Assembly (NCBI GenBank): GCA_963723745.1
Contig: CAVRRZ010000001.1
Location: forward strand, 1,054,001 to 1,118,000
Direction of reading: 5' to 3'
Source: CAVRRZ01 sp963723745
Lineage (GTDB): Bacteria > Actinomycetota > Actinomycetes > Mycobacteriales > Geodermatophilaceae
DNA: 64,000 nucleotides
Part shown: positions 59,870 through 64,000 of the stretch, piece after piece
How positions within the stretch are numbered: the first letter of the stretch is position 1
Layout of the letters: the number at the start of each line of letters is the position of its first letter
Made by a program: the position numbers and the translations under genes
The notes under the pieces: model-generated
Told to the model about the DNA's origin: nothing
The model's input: only the letters and a program-made list of their open reading frames with translations
Database searches by the model: none

Positions 59870-61293
59870 CGGTGCAGCGGCTCCCGGATCGAGGAATGGA
59901 CGGGGGACATTCGTCGCCGACGCATTTCATCGAGCGTCGGGAGGCAGAGCAGGACGAGCAGGAACGGGTAGACCAGCGAGCGCTGCCGGGCGAGCAGGCC
60001 GAAGTTGCCGAAGGTGGAGAACCCGATCACGAACAGCGTCGTGTACACCAGGCAGAGCACGATGTACGGCCGGCCCGACTTGAAGACCCACACGTTGCGC
60101 AGCCGCTTCCACGACAGCATCGCGAAGACGAGGAGTGCTGCGGTCTCCAGCGACGTCGCCAGCGCTTGGAGGTTCGAGGCCTCCCACGGGAACGGTCGGA
60201 ACAGCACCGTCACGAAGGCGGCGGGAAAGTCGACCGGGGAGCGGACACGTTGTGGGGTGAACTCTGAGCCGCCCTCATCGGTGCGGGTTCCGGTGGTGTC
60301 GAGCACCGTGCCCACCGATTCGGCGGTCACCGACTCGAGAGCGAAGAAGTCGCCTGCGCGACCTGCGATCACCACACCGGCCACGGCGAGCACGGAAAGT
60401 GTGAGCGTCCGGGCCAGCGGCGTCAGCAGCGTCCGGCGAACATCTCGACGGAATAGGAAGGCCGCGACGATGCCGACGAAGACGATGGCCGTCATGTGCG
60501 GGCGGACCATCGCAGAGCCGGCCAGGCCCAAGGCCAGCGGCATGGTCGATCCACGCGTGCCGGTGAGAAGGCGCGCCGCCCCGAAGGTGGCCAGTCCCAG
60601 GCACAGGCACATCCAGGCTTCCTTGCCGATGCCGCTGGGCCAGAAGACCAGCGACGGGAGCAGGAAGACGAGCAGCGCGTAGCGCCGGTGATCGGCACGC
60701 GGCATCGCGACGCGAAAGGCGCGGTAGAAGAAGTAGAGACCCCAGAAGCCCAGCCAGGAGAAGACGAGGTAGCCACCGAGCAGCGTGGGCCCAGTGATCG
60801 TGTACACCACGCCGGTGAGCACTTCGGTGAAGCGGGTACCTTCGAGTCGCCCAGCCAACGAAATGGCGAAGTCGCCGTCCCGGAACTGTTGGGCGACCAG
60901 GGTGCCTTCTGCGTCGTATCGGGCCGCGTCGGCCGATCCGCCGTACAGAACGAAGGCCACGGCCCACCGGGCGAGGCCACCCACCAACTTGAGGCCGTAG
61001 GCAATGCCGATGAGCCGCCGCACCCACCCGTCGTCGTCGGTTCGCATCGCTCGCACGAGCAGTGGCCAGCTGAGCAGCAGGAGGGCCGGTCCGACGATCA
61101 GCGCACCCCAGAGGTCGTACCTGGTGCGGGCCATGGCTTCGGTGAGCAACCAGGCGTAGACACCCACCATGACGAGGCCCGTCACTGTGGCACCGGCGGC
61201 AGAGGACACCCAGGTCCGGTCGGCCACCCGGGCCACGACATCGCCGACCCGCCGGGCGAGTGGCTCGTCGTGAGCCGTGCGGTGCTTCACCAC
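59866..61293 (-). CDS. Polytopic membrane protein, probable polysaccharide polymerase
   Basis: A 475-residue protein with about 11 hydrophobic segments and a hydrophilic loop near residues 310-350. The motif PSLVFWPSGIGKEAW near 213 and FYRAFRVAMPRADHRRYALL resemble O-antigen/exopolysaccharide polymerase-like or GT-C-type proteins of actinobacterial EPS clusters. The assignment rests on topology and neighbours (Wzz/kinase, aminotransferase), not on a firm motif. It ends with a 4-bp overlap with the DegT gene. Confidence 0.7.
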   Translation of the reverse strand: MVKHRTAHDEPLARRVGDVVARVADRTWVSSAAGATVTGLVMVGVYAWLLTEAMARTRYDLWGALIVGPALLLLSWPLLVRAMRTDDDGWVRRLIGIAYGLKLVGGLARWAVAFVLYGGSADAARYDAEGTLVAQQFRDGDFAISLAGRLEGTRFTEVLTGVVYTITGPTLLGGYLVFSWLGFWGLYFFYRAFRVAMPRADHRRYALLVFLLPSLVFWPSGIGKEAWMCLCLGLATFGAARLLTGTRGSTMPLALGLAGSAMVRPHMTAIVFVGIVAAFLFRRDVRRTLLTPLARTLTLSVLAVAGVVIAGRAGDFFALESVTAESVGTVLDTTGTRTDEGGSEFTPQRVRSPVDFPAAFVTVLFRPFPWEASNLQALATSLETAALLVFAMLSWKRLRNVWVFKSGRPYIVLCLVYTTLFVIGFSTFGNFGLLARQRSLVYPFLLVLLCLPTLDEMRRRRMSPVHSSIREPLHR

Positions 61294-61348
61294 CGAGGCG
61301 CCGTTGGATCTTCCGGAGGGTTGCGCTCCGGTTGGGAGGGCGCTGGCT

Positions 61349-62791
61349 TCATCGCCCCGTGCCGCCGGCGGGAGCTTCTGTCGTTCGCCGCATCCGCTCG
61401 GAGTTGGACGAGCCCGCCCCCCGCGATGGGAATCGGCTCAGCGGCGCACCGCTCGAGCGCCAGCCGATCAAGGCGACGCCGACCACCGGCACGCGCATGC
61501 GGGCGAGCAGGTCGCTGGCCCGGGCGACCTGCTCTCGCGTCGGTCGGCCACTGCGACAGGTGATGAGCACTGTGTCCACGTACGGCATGAGGTCCATCGC
61601 GTCGTTGCCGAGCAGCATGGGCGGGCTGTCGATGATGACGACGTCGGCCAGTCGCCTGGCCTCGGCCAGGAGACCTGCCACCCTCGTCGGGAGACCGGGG
61701 GGGTGGTCGATCATCGTGCCCGCGGTGACGAGCCGCACACCTTCGACGGCGGTGGGGCGGGACAGGGCGAGCAGCTGCTCTGGACCGTCCTCGGCGTGGA
61801 TGAGATCCGACAATCCCGGCCCGTTCGGCACGTCGAGGAACCGGTGGGCGTCGGGGCGACGGAAGTCGGCGTCCAGAATGAGGACGCGCCGCCCCCCTTC
61901 GGCCAGGGCTGCGGCGAGGTTGACCACCGACGTCGTCTTGCCCTCACCAGCTCTCGCGCTGGTGATGAGGAGGACCTGGGGCGGCTTGCGCCCAGCGGAA
62001 GCGGCATCTGTCGCGGGAGCAGTGTCACCCGTCCTGAGTGCCTTGCTCGGTAGCAACATCACGTACGACCGGAGAGATCGGTAGGCCTCCGCCGCAACCG
62101 AGGCAGGGTGGTCCACGACGACGACGGAATGTTCGCCGCGCTTGGAATGACCCGTTGGCGGCACCTCCGCCAGGACCGGCACACGGTAGACGGTTTCCAC
62201 GTCGTCGCGATCCCGCATGCGTGTGTCCAGACGTTCAACGACCAGCGCCAGGGCACAGCCAAGGATCAGGCCGATCGCCAGGCCGAGGACGAGCCGTCCT
62301 CCCGGAGTCGTCGGGCCACGGATGATCCCCTGGTCCGCCGGCTGCAGGACGGCCGGCTGAAGCAGTTCGAACTGCCCCACACCCCCCGAGCGCGCACGCA
62401 CCTCGGCGAGGGTCTCCTGCGCGAACGCGTCGACCAACTGGAGTGCGTAGTCCCGGTTCACCGATGTCATGGAGATGTTGACCGCGCCGGTGTCGGCGTT
62501 CGCTACCACGACCAGTGGGCGCGACAGGTTCGTTGGCTCGTCGGTGTAGCCGAGCTTCTCCGCAACCGCGACCGGGACCGGCCCGGTGGTTACGAGCAGC
62601 GCGGTGAAATCAACCGTACGAGGCGCGTCGGCCTGGATCAGCGTCGCGCTCGCGGTGGCGGGGTACGAGCTAGAGACCAGGGCTGCGTTCGTCAGGCCCA
62701 GGACGACGACGACGATGGCGCCGAGGATTCCCGACGCCACGATGACTTTCCACCGCCGCCGCAGCACCTTGAGATACGCCGTTGACTCCAC
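61349..62791 (-). CDS. Wzz-domain polysaccharide biosynthesis tyrosine autokinase
   Basis: A 480-residue fused protein. The N-terminal Wzz domain (about 1-200) has two helices (WKVIVASGILGAIVVVVLGL and LVLGLAIGLILGCALALVV). The C-terminal BY-kinase (about 215-440) has Walker A SARAGEGKTTS near 279, Walker A' LILDADFRRPD near 305 and Walker B VVIIDSPPMLL near 387. The tail is short and has no Tyr cluster, unlike most autokinases of this type, so tail autophosphorylation may be absent. It controls polymer length and export. Confidence 0.87.
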   Translation of the reverse strand: MESTAYLKVLRRRWKVIVASGILGAIVVVVLGLTNAALVSSSYPATASATLIQADAPRTVDFTALLVTTGPVPVAVAEKLGYTDEPTNLSRPLVVVANADTGAVNISMTSVNRDYALQLVDAFAQETLAEVRARSGGVGQFELLQPAVLQPADQGIIRGPTTPGGRLVLGLAIGLILGCALALVVERLDTRMRDRDDVETVYRVPVLAEVPPTGHSKRGEHSVVVVDHPASVAAEAYRSLRSYVMLLPSKALRTGDTAPATDAASAGRKPPQVLLITSARAGEGKTTSVVNLAAALAEGGRRVLILDADFRRPDAHRFLDVPNGPGLSDLIHAEDGPEQLLALSRPTAVEGVRLVTAGTMIDHPPGLPTRVAGLLAEARRLADVVIIDSPPMLLGNDAMDLMPYVDTVLITCRSGRPTREQVARASDLLARMRVPVVGVALIGWRSSGAPLSRFPSRGAGSSNSERMRRTTEAPAGGTGR

Positions 62792-62819
62792 TGGTTTCCT
62801 TCCGTTCGGGGATCGCGGC

Positions 62820-63860
62820 TCAGAACAACTCGAGGTCGCCGAGTCGCATCGCCCAGTTCTCGCGACGGCCGATGTCCGGAAGGTCGTCCGGCGAGCACAA
62901 TTTCCGGGCGGTCATGGTAAGGCCCGATCCCGGCAGGCGTAAGAATCCACTCAGCCGCACATTGCTCAAGAGAATGCTGTCCGACGGGACGACCGTCGCG
63001 ACATGATCTGCCCCGACGTGGGCGACCTTGCGCAGGAGTTGACGCACGGCCCGTGTGTCGCCGGGGCGGGTGATGACCTCTGCCAAGGTGAACTCGTCGA
63101 GTGCGCCGCGGGCGCGCATGCGTCCGATGGCCAAGCCACGCAGGTGTGCACCGTCGTGCACGGTGACGAACCGATAGTCCAGGCCCGGTGGGCCGGCATA
63201 GCGCCAGGCCAGGTAGTCGGGCGTGCGGCGCGTCGTCAGCCGGGGGTCGCGCTGCCGGGCGGTCTCGACGTCCCCCAGGAGTTGGTCCAGGCCGGCCAGG
63301 ACCATGAGGTCTGCGGCGGGCGACGTTCCTGAAGCGAGGCGCCCGGCGGCCCTGGAGGGCAGAGCTGTGCGCGACCGCCGCGCGTGACGGACGAATCGGA
63401 GCGGGCGGACGGGACGGATCCGGACCGGCAGGTCGTCGACGACGGACCAGCCCATCTTCAGGTAGCCCGGCCGGCTCTGGTCGTTGGGCGTGTTGAACAC
63501 GAGTGAAGCGTCGCGGGCGGCGACGTCCACAGCCTCGAGGGTCAGGCGTCGGAAGATGCCCAGGCCCTGGTACTCGGGATGGGTTGCCGTGTCGACGGCG
63601 CGTACGGCACGCACGGTCCGGCGTCCGCTGCCCAACTCCCAGCGCATGAAGGCGCGTAGACCCACGACCTGGCCGCCTGACTCGGCAACCAGGATGACGG
63701 ACTCGCCGAAGGGATTGTCGAGGTGCTTCCAGGAGAAGAAATCGGCATCCCGCCGCCCCGTGGGCCCCCCGGCGAGGCAGGTCTCGAGCAGACTCAGGCA
63801 GGCCGGTACGTCGTCGCGACGGAATGGTCGGACGGCGAGGGACTCCTGCTGTGTCGTCAT
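62820..63860 (-). CDS. GNAT-family N-acetyltransferase
   Basis: A 346-residue protein with an N-terminal GNAT fold (about 8-150): RPFRRDDVPACLSLLE, VVGLRAFMRWEL, the acetyl-CoA loop ATHPEYQGLGIFRRLT near 92 and NTPNDQSRPGYLKMGW near 122. The C-terminal half is a second, weaker acyltransferase-like domain. In EPS clusters such proteins acylate sugars or amino groups (inference). ATG 63860 overlaps the upstream glycosyltransferase stop. Confidence 0.82.
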   Translation of the reverse strand: MTTQQESLAVRPFRRDDVPACLSLLETCLAGGPTGRRDADFFSWKHLDNPFGESVILVAESGGQVVGLRAFMRWELGSGRRTVRAVRAVDTATHPEYQGLGIFRRLTLEAVDVAARDASLVFNTPNDQSRPGYLKMGWSVVDDLPVRIRPVRPLRFVRHARRSRTALPSRAAGRLASGTSPAADLMVLAGLDQLLGDVETARQRDPRLTTRRTPDYLAWRYAGPPGLDYRFVTVHDGAHLRGLAIGRMRARGALDEFTLAEVITRPGDTRAVRQLLRKVAHVGADHVATVVPSDSILLSNVRLSGFLRLPGSGLTMTARKLCSPDDLPDIGRRENWAMRLGDLELF

Positions 63861-64000
63861 GAGGCTTCGTAGATCTGCTCGATACGCCGTACCGCGCGGC
63901 GGACGTCGAACGCCTGAGCGCGCTCGATCGCGGCGCTCGACATCTGGAGTCGAGACGTGTCGTCGCGGAGAATCTCCTCTACAGCGGCGGCGAGAGCGGC
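63857..64000 (-). CDS. Glycosyltransferase family 4-like, C-terminal end
   Basis: Only the last 47 codons lie in the window. The residues AALAAAVEEILRDD and MSSAAIERAQAFDVRRAVRR fit the C-terminal helices of GT4 glycosyltransferases. The stop overlaps the GNAT start (ATGA). The 5' part lies beyond the right edge. Confidence 0.6.
   Translation of the reverse strand, partial: AALAAAVEEILRDDTSRLQMSSAAIERAQAFDVRRAVRRIEQIYEAS

Overview
The window is very GC-rich, with short intergenic gaps, many GTG starts and many 4-bp ATGA/GTGA overlaps. This fits an actinobacterium. The most specific clue is a formate dehydrogenase whose selenocysteine position is a TAG codon followed by a bacterial SECIS hairpin. 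UAG-encoded selenocysteine is known from Geodermatophilus and Blastococcus, so Geodermatophilaceae is my best guess (inference from this one locus plus composition). Menaquinone (menB) and glucosylglycerate (gpgS) genes agree with an actinobacterium.

Region 1 (1-33 kb) is one large catabolic island. Left operons: a two-domain AAA ATPase with three cupin proteins (740-4929); a 3-hydroxyisobutyrate-dehydrogenase-like enzyme, hydantoinase/oxoprolinase A and B, an SDR and a three-part cobalt-type nitrile hydratase (5085-11796); DUF6282 with a TctC receptor (12136-14168); aldehyde dehydrogenase, SDR and isochorismatase-type hydrolase (14330-17283); a second TctC and a LigB-type dioxygenase. Middle, on the minus strand: biotin carboxylase, biotin carrier, PycB-like carboxyltransferase and CaiB-type CoA transferase (20029-24521). 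Right: a second isochorismatase-type hydrolase with tctA-tctB, then a minus-strand block of two twin bicupins around a His-rich EutA-like protein, and a third TctC. Six promoters carry TGGT-N3-ACCA or close variants, the operator type of FadR-like GntR regulators, so the island looks like one regulon. The regulator and substrate are not visible. Uptake of an organic acid by TctABC, hydration of a nitrile to an amide, amide and lactam hydrolysis, ring cleavage and CoA/carboxylation chemistry is a reasonable inferred theme.

Region 2 (33-47.8 kb) is ordinary chromosome: a geranylgeranyl-reductase-like flavoprotein, LOG, Nudix, an endonuclease/phosphatase-family protein, menB, two TetR regulators, gpgS, a membrane phosphodiesterase, DedA, an MBL-fold hydrolase and a PAS-GGDEF-EAL protein.

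Region 3 (47.8-56.6 kb) holds the selenocysteine formate dehydrogenase (alpha, beta and NrfD-like gamma) with a reverse-strand MazF-type toxin/antitoxin pair between alpha and beta, then two CNNM/CorC transporters behind a structured leader with a small ORF. The fdh genes as given contain about 25 frame breaks, nearly all single-base insertions that put a C after a G or a G after a C, while the protein stays conserved across the frames. Sequence error is the most likely cause.

Region 4 (56.6-58.6 kb) is debris: a decayed amidase, an IS3 remnant and a truncated DUF222/13E12 gene. Region 5 (58.7-64 kb, minus strand) is an exopolysaccharide cluster: DegT aminotransferase, polymerase-like membrane protein, Wzz/tyrosine kinase, GNAT protein and the end of a glycosyltransferase. 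Two families of intergenic palindromes recur through the window, mostly at gene ends. No rRNA, tRNA or CRISPR array was seen.
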